64,000 bases of DNA from Lachnospiraceae bacterium (GCA_024698145.1 JAILRO010000012.1:161132-225131); one strand, 5' to 3'. Positions 36,610 to 45,437 are shown, counted from the stretch's first letter. Notes: generated by a model not told the origin, from the letters alone. A program made the numbers and translations.

Positions 36610-36637
36610 TTGTTAAAAGCTCGAAATGTGGTATACT
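36610..36637 (+). promoter_or_regulatory. Promoter of the YbjQ-like gene
   Basis: TTGTTA at 36610-36615, a 16-nt spacer and TATACT at 36632-36637, with TGG before the -10. Confidence 0.5.
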
Positions 36638-36672
36638 GTTAAAAGACTTTTTGGTTTGGGAGGTTTTATGAA

Positions 36673-37773
36673 ATGGGAGAAATAATGTTGACGTCAGGAA
36701 GTAACTTTGAAGGTTATGACATCGTTGAGTATCTTGGCTTTGTTAATGGTCAGATAGCACTTAGCTCAAACTTCTTCAAAGACTTATCGTCAAACCTTGC
36801 GGATTTTACAACTCAGGAAAGTACAGCATTTACTAATAAGTTGGAGAACGCAAGTGAGAATGCAATCGAGAATCTTATCAAGGTTGCAGAGAAAAAAGGT
36901 GCTAATGCACTCGTTGGTGTGGAACTTAATTACACTAATTTTTCGGGTGGTTCAGTTGGTACAGTCGCTTCAGGTACAGCGGTTGTTATCAAGAAAAAAG
37001 CACCGATACATAAGGTTATCACATCCAAGATTTATGTAAGTAACTATTACAATCTGTTGATGCCAAGACCGGTAGAGATAACTCTTGCAGGTGAGGACAA
37101 TGTGGTTAAGATTTCGCCGGTGTTCTATAATTACAATCAGGACGAAATCAAAACTGTTAGATGTGATATCGAGCTCACCAACTTCTATGGTGAGAGAATG
37201 TTGATTCAGGGAATTGACTTCGTATTCGAGAAGAACAATGTTACTAAGTTGAAGGCTGATTTCGTTGAATGTAAGCTTGCAATGAAGGACATTCCTCTTA
37301 TCAAGGACGTCAAGGTATACGTTAAGAAGTATGTTACTGAGAAAGGTGTATTTGCACCGGATGCAGAGCCTATCGATATTACAATGTCTAAGAGAAGTTT
37401 AGATGCTCTCAAAGAGAAGAGAGGCCGTGATGCAGTAGAAAGATATAAGTCAGACGGAACAACATGGATTTGTAACTGTGGTTATATCAATGCTGCCGGT
37501 GATGAGGAATGTGCTATTTGCGGACGTAAAGAGGACGACCTTAAGGTTAATATCGGATTTAACTATGAGGAAATGACCAATCGTATGAAGGGACTTCCTA
37601 ATGTATCTGCTATGAAGGATATTCTTATGGAATATATTAAGAAGGGTGCGATTGATGCCAAGTATCGTATGGAACTTCTTGAGATTATGGAGTCAGGACT
37701 TCAGTATGAGAAGACAAGAGGTGACATGACAGACACTGTTCTTGATAAAGTATTAAAAGTATTTGAGAATTAA
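36673..37773 (+). CDS. YbjQ/UPF0145-like domain protein with RanBP2-type zinc finger
   Basis: A 366-residue protein. The first 110 residues resemble UPF0145/YbjQ (heavy-metal-binding-domain fold): MLTSGSNFEGYDIVEYLGFVNG and VAEKKGANALVGVELNYTNF. A middle beta-rich domain of about 130 residues is unassigned. Near residues 263-283, TTWICNCGYINAAGDEECAICG is a RanBP2-like zinc ribbon with Cys at four positions. A helical C-terminus follows. The fusion is unusual and its role is unknown. ATG 36685 is a possible alternative start. Confidence 0.8.
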   Translation: MGEIMLTSGSNFEGYDIVEYLGFVNGQIALSSNFFKDLSSNLADFTTQESTAFTNKLENASENAIENLIKVAEKKGANALVGVELNYTNFSGGSVGTVASGTAVVIKKKAPIHKVITSKIYVSNYYNLLMPRPVEITLAGEDNVVKISPVFYNYNQDEIKTVRCDIELTNFYGERMLIQGIDFVFEKNNVTKLKADFVECKLAMKDIPLIKDVKVYVKKYVTEKGVFAPDAEPIDITMSKRSLDALKEKRGRDAVERYKSDGTTWICNCGYINAAGDEECAICGRKEDDLKVNIGFNYEEMTNRMKGLPNVSAMKDILMEYIKKGAIDAKYRMELLEIMESGLQYEKTRGDMTDTVLDKVLKVFEN

Positions 37774-37796
37774 TTATTAGATTATATGACATTTAC

Positions 37797-37842
37797 GCCA
37801 AAGAAAAGTGGCTGGATTCATTTGTTCAGTCGCTTTTCTGGC
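37797..37842 (+). terminator. Long hairpin after the YbjQ-like gene
   Basis: GCCA-GAAAAG-TGGCTG (37797-37814, AA bulge) pairs with CAGTCGCTTTTCTGGC (37827-37842). No T run follows, so it may end transcription poorly or protect the 3' end. Confidence 0.4.
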
Positions 37843-37862
37843 ATTGTAAGGACTGATTAACA

Positions 37863-38489
37863 ATGGAAGATAATTCGGCAACATTTAGACTTACGATTGT
37901 TAATACTATAATAGTTGCTGTCAATCTGATTTTTTTTGCTGCTGTTATGATATATAATGGCAATTTGTTTGCAACATATGATGCAGATATAATGTTGCGA
38001 ATGGGTGCTATGTCGTACAATTCATTTATGAACGGCAGGTATTATGAACTTATTACTGCAATGTTTTTACATTTTGGTTTTTCGCACTTGGCGAACAACA
38101 TGGTTTTGTTGACATATGCAGGCTGTGAACTTGAAAGAAGAGTAGGTCATTTGGCCTACATAATTATATATTTTGGAAGCGGAATTGCCGGTAATGTTGT
38201 GTCGTTGTGGCATTATAATAAAACAGGTGAGGACGTTGTGAGTGCCGGTGCATCCGGTGCGATATTCGGAGTGATTGGCGCTCTTATAGTTTTTTTGATA
38301 TTTAATCCTTCGGGGGAAGAGAATCTCACACCAAGAAGATTACTTCTTTTGGTGGCAATGACCATATATTACGGTTATTCAACGGGTGGAGTTAATAACG
38401 CTGCACATGTTGGAGGTCTTTGCTTTGGAATAATTAGTTGTTTTATATTGTCAAAGATTTTACATTATGGTAAACTAGAAATAGTGTGA
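37863..38489 (+). CDS. Rhomboid family intramembrane serine protease
   Basis: A 208-residue membrane protease with about six helices. The catalytic serine is Ser131 in GASGAIFG and the catalytic histidine is His182 in AAHVGGLCFG. HFGFSHLANNM carries the conserved His/Asn oxyanion residues. It lies 20 nt before the TPR-protein gene and may share its transcript. Confidence 0.92.
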   Translation: MEDNSATFRLTIVNTIIVAVNLIFFAAVMIYNGNLFATYDADIMLRMGAMSYNSFMNGRYYELITAMFLHFGFSHLANNMVLLTYAGCELERRVGHLAYIIIYFGSGIAGNVVSLWHYNKTGEDVVSAGASGAIFGVIGALIVFLIFNPSGEENLTPRRLLLLVAMTIYYGYSTGGVNNAAHVGGLCFGIISCFILSKILHYGKLEIV

Positions 38490-38509
38490 GATTTATGAGG
38501 TGACATTTT

Positions 38510-40852
38510 GTGAGTACAGGTATTAGCATATCCAGTATCAATCAAATCAAAGAATTAGCAGAACAGAAAAAATATGCAGAAGCATTAGAAATATTAGATA
38601 CGCAGGATTTGGATAAGTCAATCAATCCGCAGTTTTTGAGAATAAGCGGAGAGATATTCAGAGAGAATAAAAGATATTTCGATTCGTGGAGAACATTGTT
38701 AAGATCACACGAGATGGCTCCGCAGGGTACGAGAATCCTTGCTGATATCATTATGCTTCATTTGGAATTAGGTTACTTCTCAAGAGCAAAGAAGTATTAT
38801 GAACAATATCTTTTTTACTCGACAGATGATGATATAACCAAGGACTATGTTGAATATACTTATAAGAAGGCTACAGGTACCGACATTAAGGAACTTGCGT
38901 CGATTTTAATACCGATACTTGAGAATATGCCGGATGACAAATGGAACTTCGAGGCGGTACTCCTTTATGATAAGCTTGACCGTAAGGATAAGGCTTTGGA
39001 GGAAAGTCAGTATATCCTTGAGAACTTTAAGGAATCTGATTATATTAAGCCGGTAATTGAATATATTGACGACAAACTTGATGTTGATGAATATTTTTAT
39101 GTTTTTCCGAGAGAAGAAGTTCCAGAGAATAAGGAACTTTACGGCGAACTCATAGAGAAGGAAGACAGCTTACTTGAAGCTGATCATTTGAGAATGTATC
39201 CACCGGAGGCTAAGATCATGGTTGAGGCTGATGATGCTGATGCTATGGACGTTAAGCCGATTAAAGAAAAGAAGCAAAAGAACAAGAAGGCCTCTAAGAA
39301 AAAGAACAAGAAGAATACGCCGGAAGATACACAAGAAATACTGCCTGAGAACAAGGAAGAGGAAGTTTCTGTTGAAACTGAAAAGCCTGAAGTTGATGAA
39401 GAGGCGGTTAAGAAGGAAAGAGAGGCGGCTCTTGATAAACTGCTTTCAAGAAAAGTGGATAAAGAGTCGATTAGAGAGTCGGCAAAACAGGTTGCTAAGA
39501 ATGTGTCGATAGATGCAGAAAAAGCAAAGAAACAGGTTAAGAATGTTACCGATTCTGTTATAGATAATGTCAAGAAGGCTACTGATACAATAGGAGATGC
39601 AGTTGGTACAGCAAAAGCTACCGAAAAGTCATCCGATCTCAATGAAGAATTTGTTGATGGTATTATTGAAAGCGTTCTTGAACCACCGAAGAGAGCTGTT
39701 GGAGAAGTTGTTACCAACGAAGAATTGGATGCTTTGATTCCGGATTCTTTGGAAGCTATGTCTGCTGAAGAAGTTCAAGAGATTGAAGCGAAGAAAGAAG
39801 AGCAAGAAAGAATTGAGCTTGAAGCGCTTGAGGCTTCTCTCAAACTTCAAGAGAAGAAAGAAGAACCTGTTGAAGAAGAAGCAGAAGAGGAAATTATTGA
39901 TAATCAGACAGAGAAGGAAACTATTGCGAGTGTATCATTTAACGAACTCAAGGCTAAGTATCTCGCTGATATAAATGATGAAAAAGATGAAGAAGAAAAG
40001 CCGCTTGAATCACTTGGTTTTATATCTGTTGTTCAGTCGGATGTTGACGACATGATGGAATTAGATACTCCGGAAGCAGCAGAGATTCTTCATAGAATGA
40101 TTGATAATAAAGAATTCTACACGGGTGAGAACTCGCGAGGGTTTGAGTCGGCTTCAAGTTATAATAATCATGGCTTTGAGGTTGACGATTATACATTTAA
40201 TGAGTATATCGAAAGTCTCAATGCTGATGATGTTGTAGCTGATATACAAGATACGGAGTATTCTGTTAAAGATATTTTTGCCAAGGAATCTGTTTTAGAT
40301 TTTGATGACATTGCTCCTGACGTTGATTCAGTAACGCCAAGCGGCGAAATGATACAAGAATCTATTCTTCATAAGTATGAAGAAGTTGCAGAAACTGAGA
40401 CGCCTGTAGCGGTTGAAGAGGTTGCGGAAACTGAAGCGCCTGTAACGGTTGAGGAAGCTGCAGAGACAGAAGCGCCTGTAACGGTTGAGGAAGTTGCAGA
40501 GACCGAGACGCCTGTGGCAGTTGAGGAAGTTGCAGAGACTGAGACGCCTGTGACAGTTGAGGAGGTTGCAGAGACTGAGGCACCTGTGGTAGCTGAGGAA
40601 GTTGACAACTTTGAACATGCTGAGGATGTGCAGGAAGATAGTTTCTATCAGGATTCGATATGGAAGTCTGAAACATCATCTTATGATAATGATGACGTTG
40701 AGGGTTGTGGATATAGTAGTGACTTTACAGATGATGTGCCTGAAGAAGAAAGTGCTATTGATATACTTTCTAACAGGGATTTGCTTAGAGTCAGGATTAT
40801 ACTGACCGATTATATGGTCAAAGGTTTACTAGATTTGAAAGAAAGTAGATGA
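38510..40852 (+). CDS. TPR-domain protein with Lys-rich linker and acidic tandem repeats
   Basis: A 780-residue protein of unknown function. Residues about 5-210 are helical TPR-like repeats (INQIKELAEQKKYAEALEIL, FRENKRYFDSWRTLLRSHEM). A Lys-rich stretch (about 245-265) and long acidic, probably disordered regions follow. Residues about 624-700 are seven tandem 11-residue repeats of the type VAETEAPVTVEE. A short ordered C-terminus ends LRVRIILTDYMVKGLLDLKES. The GTG start follows GAGGTG. No signal peptide or membrane helix is visible. The next gene begins 6 nt later, so the two are one operon. Confidence 0.8.
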   Translation: MSTGISISSINQIKELAEQKKYAEALEILDTQDLDKSINPQFLRISGEIFRENKRYFDSWRTLLRSHEMAPQGTRILADIIMLHLELGYFSRAKKYYEQYLFYSTDDDITKDYVEYTYKKATGTDIKELASILIPILENMPDDKWNFEAVLLYDKLDRKDKALEESQYILENFKESDYIKPVIEYIDDKLDVDEYFYVFPREEVPENKELYGELIEKEDSLLEADHLRMYPPEAKIMVEADDADAMDVKPIKEKKQKNKKASKKKNKKNTPEDTQEILPENKEEEVSVETEKPEVDEEAVKKEREAALDKLLSRKVDKESIRESAKQVAKNVSIDAEKAKKQVKNVTDSVIDNVKKATDTIGDAVGTAKATEKSSDLNEEFVDGIIESVLEPPKRAVGEVVTNEELDALIPDSLEAMSAEEVQEIEAKKEEQERIELEALEASLKLQEKKEEPVEEEAEEEIIDNQTEKETIASVSFNELKAKYLADINDEKDEEEKPLESLGFISVVQSDVDDMMELDTPEAAEILHRMIDNKEFYTGENSRGFESASSYNNHGFEVDDYTFNEYIESLNADDVVADIQDTEYSVKDIFAKESVLDFDDIAPDVDSVTPSGEMIQESILHKYEEVAETETPVAVEEVAETEAPVTVEEAAETEAPVTVEEVAETETPVAVEEVAETETPVTVEEVAETEAPVVAEEVDNFEHAEDVQEDSFYQDSIWKSETSSYDNDDVEGCGYSSDFTDDVPEEESAIDILSNRDLLRVRIILTDYMVKGLLDLKESR
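40378..40608 (+). repeat. Seven in-frame 33-bp tandem repeats
   Basis: Seven diverged copies of a 33-bp unit encode the 11-residue motif EVAETE(A/T)PV(T/A)VE within the TPR protein. The near-identical units suggest recent expansion and likely length variation between strains. Confidence 0.85.
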
Positions 40853-40858
40853 TGGGGC

Positions 40859-43669
40859 ATGGCTATTCAATTAAAAGGTGGTGGCAGTCAAAACAATTCT
40901 GCCGCAGGACAAAACTCATATAGTGGCTCGGCATCCGGGGGGAATGCAGAAAGCCAGGTAAAAAAGGAAGATGAAGTTTCCGCTGCAAAAAAAGCATTAG
41001 CAGAACAGCAGGAAATGATGAGGCAAAGGGCTCTGGCGTTTGAACAAAGAGACGCTGCTAGACGCGCAAGAGAACAACAAAAGCTCGAAGAAGAAGAGCT
41101 TAAAAATAACCCGGAACTTGCTGCTGAGCATGCAAGAAGAATTGCTGCTATGAAGCAGGAAGAAGAAAGAAGGGCTCAATTCCGAGCGGAAGAAGAGGCC
41201 AAGATTGAAGCTGAAAGGCGGGTGCAGGAGAAGAATATGGATCAGACAGAAGCATTAATTGCTGCGATTAGAGCGCAGGTTGAAAAAGAAAAAGAGGCGA
41301 AGAATGGTGGCGCCGTAAAAGCAACACCAAAGCCGACGCCTTCATCTAATAATAAGAAACAGGATGAATCAAAACCGGCATATCGAATGATTTCGCCGGA
41401 GGAAATGGCTGCTATAGAAGAAAAAAGAAGACAAAAACTTGAAGGATTAAAGGCTGCAGGGGAAAAACCGGCAGAAGCAAAGCCGGCAACTCCGGAACCG
41501 ATTAAGCCTGAACCGGAAAAATCGGAAAGCGGTTTGGGTGGTCTTGGCAGTGGTCTTTCTGTTGCTCAGGAAACGACGGGACCTACATTAAATGATCCTC
41601 ATAGAGGACAGGCAAGTTTATCTGATGTTGGCCTTGGCGGTGGTCTTGGTGGCGGCCTTGGCGAAGGTTTAGGCGGTGGCCTTGGCGGCGGATTGGGCAT
41701 TGATGTTACCGCAGGTTTGGGTAGCAATTCTAATGTAGAGGAAAGTACAGTCACTCTTAATACCGATGCAATTAATGCTGCAGTAGAGAAATCTATGAGT
41801 GGTGTTGCTGTTGCTCCTGATGAAACATCGAATTTGCATAAGCTTGTTCCGGAACCGATACAGGTTGTTGATGAAGGCAATACAATCATTGTAGAAGATG
41901 GCAATGAAGGATGGGGAACAACAGATAATGAGAATGTATCCGGCTGGAGTGATGTAGGTGCTACACCTCAGAAAGTTACGGTTGAGAATACAATTAAGAA
42001 AAATTCACCGGTAGATGATAACGGAAACCTTATAAGCGTTGTTCCTGTAAGACAGAGACCGGTTGACACCAATGATGTTCAGAGTGCATACAATATAGAT
42101 TTTGATGATGATGACGATGATGATGATGAGTTATCGTTCTTGTCAAAAGAGGATATATATTCTAATAATGATGACGAGGCAAAACGCAAAGCTGAAGAAG
42201 CAAGAGTAAAAGCTGAAGAGGAAGCAAGACGTAAGGCAGAGGAAGAAGCAAGAATAAAAGCTGAAGAGGAAGCAAGACGTAAGGCTGAGGAAGAAGCAAG
42301 ACGTAAAGCTGAGGAAGAAGAAGCAAGACGTAAAGCTGAGGAAGAAGAAGCAAGACGTAAGGCTGAAGAGGAAGCAAGACGTAAAGCTGAGGAAGAAGAA
42401 GCAAGACGTAAGGCAGAGGAAGAAGCAAGACGTAAGGCTGAAGAGGAAGCAAGACGTAAAGCTGAGGAAGAAGCAAGACGTAAGGCTGAAGAGGAAGCAA
42501 GACGTAAGGCTGAGGAAGAAGCAAGACGTAAAGCTGAGGAAGAAGCAAGACGTAAAGCAGAGGAAGAAGCAAGACGTAAGGCTGAAGAGGAAGCAAGACG
42601 TAAGGCAGAGGAAGAAGAAGCAAGACGTAAGGCTGAAGAGGAAGCAAGACGTAAGGCAGAGGAAGAGGAAGCAAGACGTAAGGCAGAGGAAGAAGAAGCA
42701 AGACGTAAGGCTGAAGAGGAAGCAAGACGTAAGGCTGAAGAGGAAGCAAGACGTAAGGCTGAAGAGGAAGCAAGACGTAAGGCAGAGGAAGAAGAAGCAA
42801 GACGTAAAGCTGAAGAAGAGGCAAGACGCAAAGCTGAGGAGTATCAGAAACTTGCAGAAGAAGCTGCAAGAAAGGCTGAGGAAGCGCGAATTGCTTTGGA
42901 GGCGGTGCAACATCAGAGTGCGCCTGAAGAAAAGCCTGCTGCTCAGGCAAAACCGTCTGCGACAGATTTCAATCTTCCGGTGGGCGCAGAACAGTATCTT
43001 GGTAAGTATCTGTCTGTTGATTCAGTGAGTGAACAGATTACAGATACAATCAAATATATTAGCGAGAATCCATCAGAACCTAGAAACATAGTTATTCTTG
43101 GACAATATGGTTTCGGAACAACGACTATAGCTGAAGATTTCGCAAGAAGTTTTTATGCTATGGGAATCTGTAAGACCAAAACAATTGCAAAGATTAAAGC
43201 AGGAGCTCTTAATCGTGCTAACATTTCAGATGCTATCGGAAAATTACAGGGTGGATGCCTTGTTGTAGAAAATGCAGGAGTGATTACACCTGAAAAGCTT
43301 GATGAAATATATCGTATGGTAAATGATTCAAGTAATGATGTTGTGGTAATTATGACCGGTCAGATTGATACGTTATCAAAGATATTTAAGGATAATGTTG
43401 TTATATCAAGTCAGTTCAAGCATTTGATACAGGTACACAGAATTACCGATGTTGATGTACTTGAGATCTCCAAGAATCATGCGAAAGATTTGGGTTATCC
43501 GTGTGAGCCTGATGCTGAACGAAGTTTGAGACGTAGAATGCAAGAGGTTGAAAGCGGTAACCTTGACAGAGTACTCAAGTTTGTTGACAACGCTGTTTCA
43601 AAGGCGCATAACAGAGAATTGACATCCGGTGAGCAGGAGCATAAGCTTATTGCAAGTGATTTTGAATAG
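40859..43669 (+). CDS. Coiled-coil/single-helix protein with degenerate CbxX-type AAA+ domain
   Basis: A 936-residue protein of unknown function. The N-terminal 150 residues are charged and helical; a Gly/Leu-rich stretch (VGLGGGLGGGLGEGLGG) lies near residue 260. Residues about 438-680 are a run of 8- or 9-residue units (ARRKAEEE/ARRKAEEEE), the pattern of a stable single alpha helix or TolA-like rod. The last 220 residues match the CbxX/CfxQ/SpoVK AAA+ layout, but Walker A reads GQYGFGTTT (about 747-755, Lys to Thr) and Walker B reads CLVVENAG (DE to EN), so ATP hydrolysis is doubtful. It lies 6 nt after the TPR gene and upstream of mreB. Confidence 0.8.
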   Translation: MAIQLKGGGSQNNSAAGQNSYSGSASGGNAESQVKKEDEVSAAKKALAEQQEMMRQRALAFEQRDAARRAREQQKLEEEELKNNPELAAEHARRIAAMKQEEERRAQFRAEEEAKIEAERRVQEKNMDQTEALIAAIRAQVEKEKEAKNGGAVKATPKPTPSSNNKKQDESKPAYRMISPEEMAAIEEKRRQKLEGLKAAGEKPAEAKPATPEPIKPEPEKSESGLGGLGSGLSVAQETTGPTLNDPHRGQASLSDVGLGGGLGGGLGEGLGGGLGGGLGIDVTAGLGSNSNVEESTVTLNTDAINAAVEKSMSGVAVAPDETSNLHKLVPEPIQVVDEGNTIIVEDGNEGWGTTDNENVSGWSDVGATPQKVTVENTIKKNSPVDDNGNLISVVPVRQRPVDTNDVQSAYNIDFDDDDDDDDELSFLSKEDIYSNNDDEAKRKAEEARVKAEEEARRKAEEEARIKAEEEARRKAEEEARRKAEEEEARRKAEEEEARRKAEEEARRKAEEEEARRKAEEEARRKAEEEARRKAEEEARRKAEEEARRKAEEEARRKAEEEARRKAEEEARRKAEEEARRKAEEEEARRKAEEEARRKAEEEEARRKAEEEEARRKAEEEARRKAEEEARRKAEEEARRKAEEEEARRKAEEEARRKAEEYQKLAEEAARKAEEARIALEAVQHQSAPEEKPAAQAKPSATDFNLPVGAEQYLGKYLSVDSVSEQITDTIKYISENPSEPRNIVILGQYGFGTTTIAEDFARSFYAMGICKTKTIAKIKAGALNRANISDAIGKLQGGCLVVENAGVITPEKLDEIYRMVNDSSNDVVVIMTGQIDTLSKIFKDNVVISSQFKHLIQVHRITDVDVLEISKNHAKDLGYPCEPDAERSLRRRMQEVESGNLDRVLKFVDNAVSKAHNRELTSGEQEHKLIASDFE
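42175..42840 (+). repeat. 24/27-bp tandem repeats encoding ARRKAEEE units
   Basis: About 27 units of 24 or 27 bp, nearly identical in sequence (gcaagacgtaaggctgaggaa type), encode the charged rod. On the minus strand the periodicity leaves several long spurious open frames. Confidence 0.9.
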
Positions 43670-43692
43670 TCAAGTAGATGACAATTTTTAAC

Positions 43693-43739
43693 AAAAATAC
43701 AGAAAAAGCAATTAAGGTATTGTTTTTTCTGTATTTTTT
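43693..43739 (+). terminator. Terminator before mreB, overlapping a promoter
   Basis: A 20-bp stem pairs 43693-43712 (starts AAAAATACAGAAAAAG) with 43719-43738, with one G-T wobble, around the loop TAAGGT. The T-rich right arm acts as the T run. Confidence 0.85.
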
Positions 43740-43747
43740 GTTATGAT
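43720..43747 (+). promoter_or_regulatory. Candidate promoter of mreB within the terminator
   Basis: TTGTTT at 43720-43725, a 16-nt spacer and TATGAT at 43742-43747 with TGT before the -10. The -35 lies in the terminator's right arm. Confidence 0.45.
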
Positions 43748-43787
43748 GATGTAAGTGTGAATTGTGTGATTTACGGAGGAGAAAAGA

Positions 43788-44771
43788 ATGTTTGATATGG
43801 ATATAGGCATAGATTTGGGAACAGCTAATGTTTTAGTCTATGTTAAAGGTAAAGGAATAGTTATCAATCAGCCTTCTGTTGTTGCGTTTGAGAAAAAGAG
43901 CAAGAGACTGGTTGCTATTGGTCATAGAGCAAAAGAAATGATGGGAAAAGCACCTGATAATATAGAAGTTATCCGTCCGCTTAAGCAGGGCGTTATTTCT
44001 GATTTTACGGTAACAGAAAGAATGTTGAAAGCATATATTGAAACTGCTATGCAGAAGAAGAGAATGTTTTCAAGACCGAGAATATGCGTGTGTGTTCCGA
44101 GTGGTGTTACAGAAGTTGAGCGTCGAGCTGTTGAAGACGCCGTATATAACACAGGTGCCAAACATGTTGATATAATGGAAGAACCTATAGCTGCTGCTAT
44201 TGGTGCTGATGTTGATATTTCAATGCCGAGAGGTACTATGATAGTAGATATCGGTGGTGGAACTACTGATGTTGCTGTTATTTCACTGGGTGGTATTGTT
44301 GAGAGTAATTCTCTTAAGGTTGCCGGTGATGATTATAATGAAGCAATGATTAAGTACATCAGACGTACATATAATCTTCTTATAGGTGAGCCGACTGCTG
44401 AAAGAATTAAGATGAATATTGGAACGGTATATCCAAGAGAGGAGCCTGTGACAATGGAAGTCAAGGGAAGAGACTTGGTTACGGGATTCCCGGCAAGAAT
44501 AATTGTTTCTTCTGAAGAGACAATCGAGGCCTTTGCCGAGGTTACATCACAGATTCTTGATACTGTACACAATGTTTTGGAGATTTCACCTCCAGAGCTC
44601 GTTGCTGATATTGCTGAACATGGTATTGTTCTTACAGGTGGCGGTTGTCTGATTAGCGGAATTGACAGACTTATTGAGGAAAGTACAGGTATTCGTGCTA
44701 TTGTTTCACCTAATGCCATAGAGGCTGTCGTTGTAGGAGCGGGCAAATCTGTTAATTATATTAACAAATAA
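43788..44771 (+). CDS. mreB: MreB/Mbl-type actin-like cell shape protein
   Basis: A 327-residue actin-fold ATPase that forms filaments guiding lateral wall synthesis. ATP-site motifs are IGIDLGTANVLVYVKGKG (phosphate 1), IVDIGGGTTDVAVISLGG (phosphate 2) and VLTGGGCLISGIDRL (adenosine). mreC and mreD are not adjacent, so it may be an Mbl or MreBH paralogue; this cannot be settled from sequence. It lies downstream of the two repeat proteins but behind a strong terminator. Confidence 0.93.
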   Translation: MFDMDIGIDLGTANVLVYVKGKGIVINQPSVVAFEKKSKRLVAIGHRAKEMMGKAPDNIEVIRPLKQGVISDFTVTERMLKAYIETAMQKKRMFSRPRICVCVPSGVTEVERRAVEDAVYNTGAKHVDIMEEPIAAAIGADVDISMPRGTMIVDIGGGTTDVAVISLGGIVESNSLKVAGDDYNEAMIKYIRRTYNLLIGEPTAERIKMNIGTVYPREEPVTMEVKGRDLVTGFPARIIVSSEETIEAFAEVTSQILDTVHNVLEISPPELVADIAEHGIVLTGGGCLISGIDRLIEESTGIRAIVSPNAIEAVVVGAGKSVNYINK

Positions 44772-44790
44772 AAGTATTTTAATAAAAACC

Positions 44791-44819
44791 TTGCATTTTA
44801 TAATAAAAAGTGCTATTGT
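44791..44819 (+). promoter_or_regulatory. Promoter of the rimP-nusA operon
   Basis: TTGCAT at 44791-44796, a 17-nt spacer and TATTGT at 44814-44819, with TGC before the -10. Confidence 0.5.
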
Positions 44820-44842
44820 ATCAGAGTAACATATTGATTTGG

Positions 44843-44873
44843 AAGAGAGTGGGCAATTTGTCCACTCTCTTTA
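44843..44873 (+). promoter_or_regulatory. Leader hairpin of the rimP-nusA operon
   Basis: AAGAGAGTGG (44843-44852) pairs perfectly with CCACTCTCTT (44862-44871), followed by a short T stretch. It lies between the promoter and rimP, so it could attenuate the operon. Confidence 0.5.
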
Positions 44874-44916
44874 CATGTATGATTTCTGTTAATACGGAAA
44901 CATGAAAGGTTAGTGT

Positions 44917-45390
44917 ATGACAAAAAAAGAAATTGAGGACGTGTGCACCAAACTTGTAACACCGATTATTGATGCAGGTGGATTTGAGTTAGTGGATGTT
45001 GAATATGTCAAAGAAGGTTCGTCATATTATTTGAGGGTATATGCTGACAAAGAAGGTGGTATCAATATTGACGATTGCGTAGATATCAGCAGACAGTTGA
45101 GCCCGTTACTTGATGAGTATGACAAAGAAATTAAGGATGCTTATATTCTTGAGGTTAGTTCTCCGGGACTACTTAGACCGCTCAAAAAAGATAAGGATTT
45201 TGAGCGTAAACTTGGAAGTATGTTGGAGATAAAGCTTTATAAGACGCTTGACGGAACAAAAACAAAAGAGTTTGAGGCGGAACTTGAAAGCTATGACAGC
45301 CATACGATAACAGTACTCATGGATGATGATAATACCGTGGTTATTGACAGGAGTAACATTGCTTTGGTTCGACCAGCAATTGAATTTTAA
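44917..45390 (+). CDS. rimP: Ribosome maturation factor RimP
   Basis: A 157-residue factor for 30S assembly. Typical segments are GFELVDVEYVKEGSSYYLRVY, DDCVDISRQLSPLLDE and YILEVSSPGLLRPLKKDKDF; a C-terminal SH3-like part binds S12. It is the first gene of the rimP-nusA-ylxR-ylxQ-infB-rbfA operon. Confidence 0.96.
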   Translation: MTKKEIEDVCTKLVTPIIDAGGFELVDVEYVKEGSSYYLRVYADKEGGINIDDCVDISRQLSPLLDEYDKEIKDAYILEVSSPGLLRPLKKDKDFERKLGSMLEIKLYKTLDGTKTKEFEAELESYDSHTITVLMDDDNTVVIDRSNIALVRPAIEF

Positions 45391-45437
45391 GCAATTAATA
45401 TAAAAAAATATATTTATTATAAGGAGGAATTGGAAAA

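Noticed and set aside
40328..40679. Overlapping minus-strand open frames of about 80-105 codons
   Set aside because: Shadow of the 33-bp repeat in the TPR protein.
42079..42950. Three long minus-strand open frames (250-262 codons) of Leu/Ser/Arg- or Cys/Phe-rich sequence
   Set aside because: They lie antisense to the ARRKAEEE repeat; the 24/27-bp periodicity removes stop codons in all frames. No ribosome-binding sites or family resemblance.
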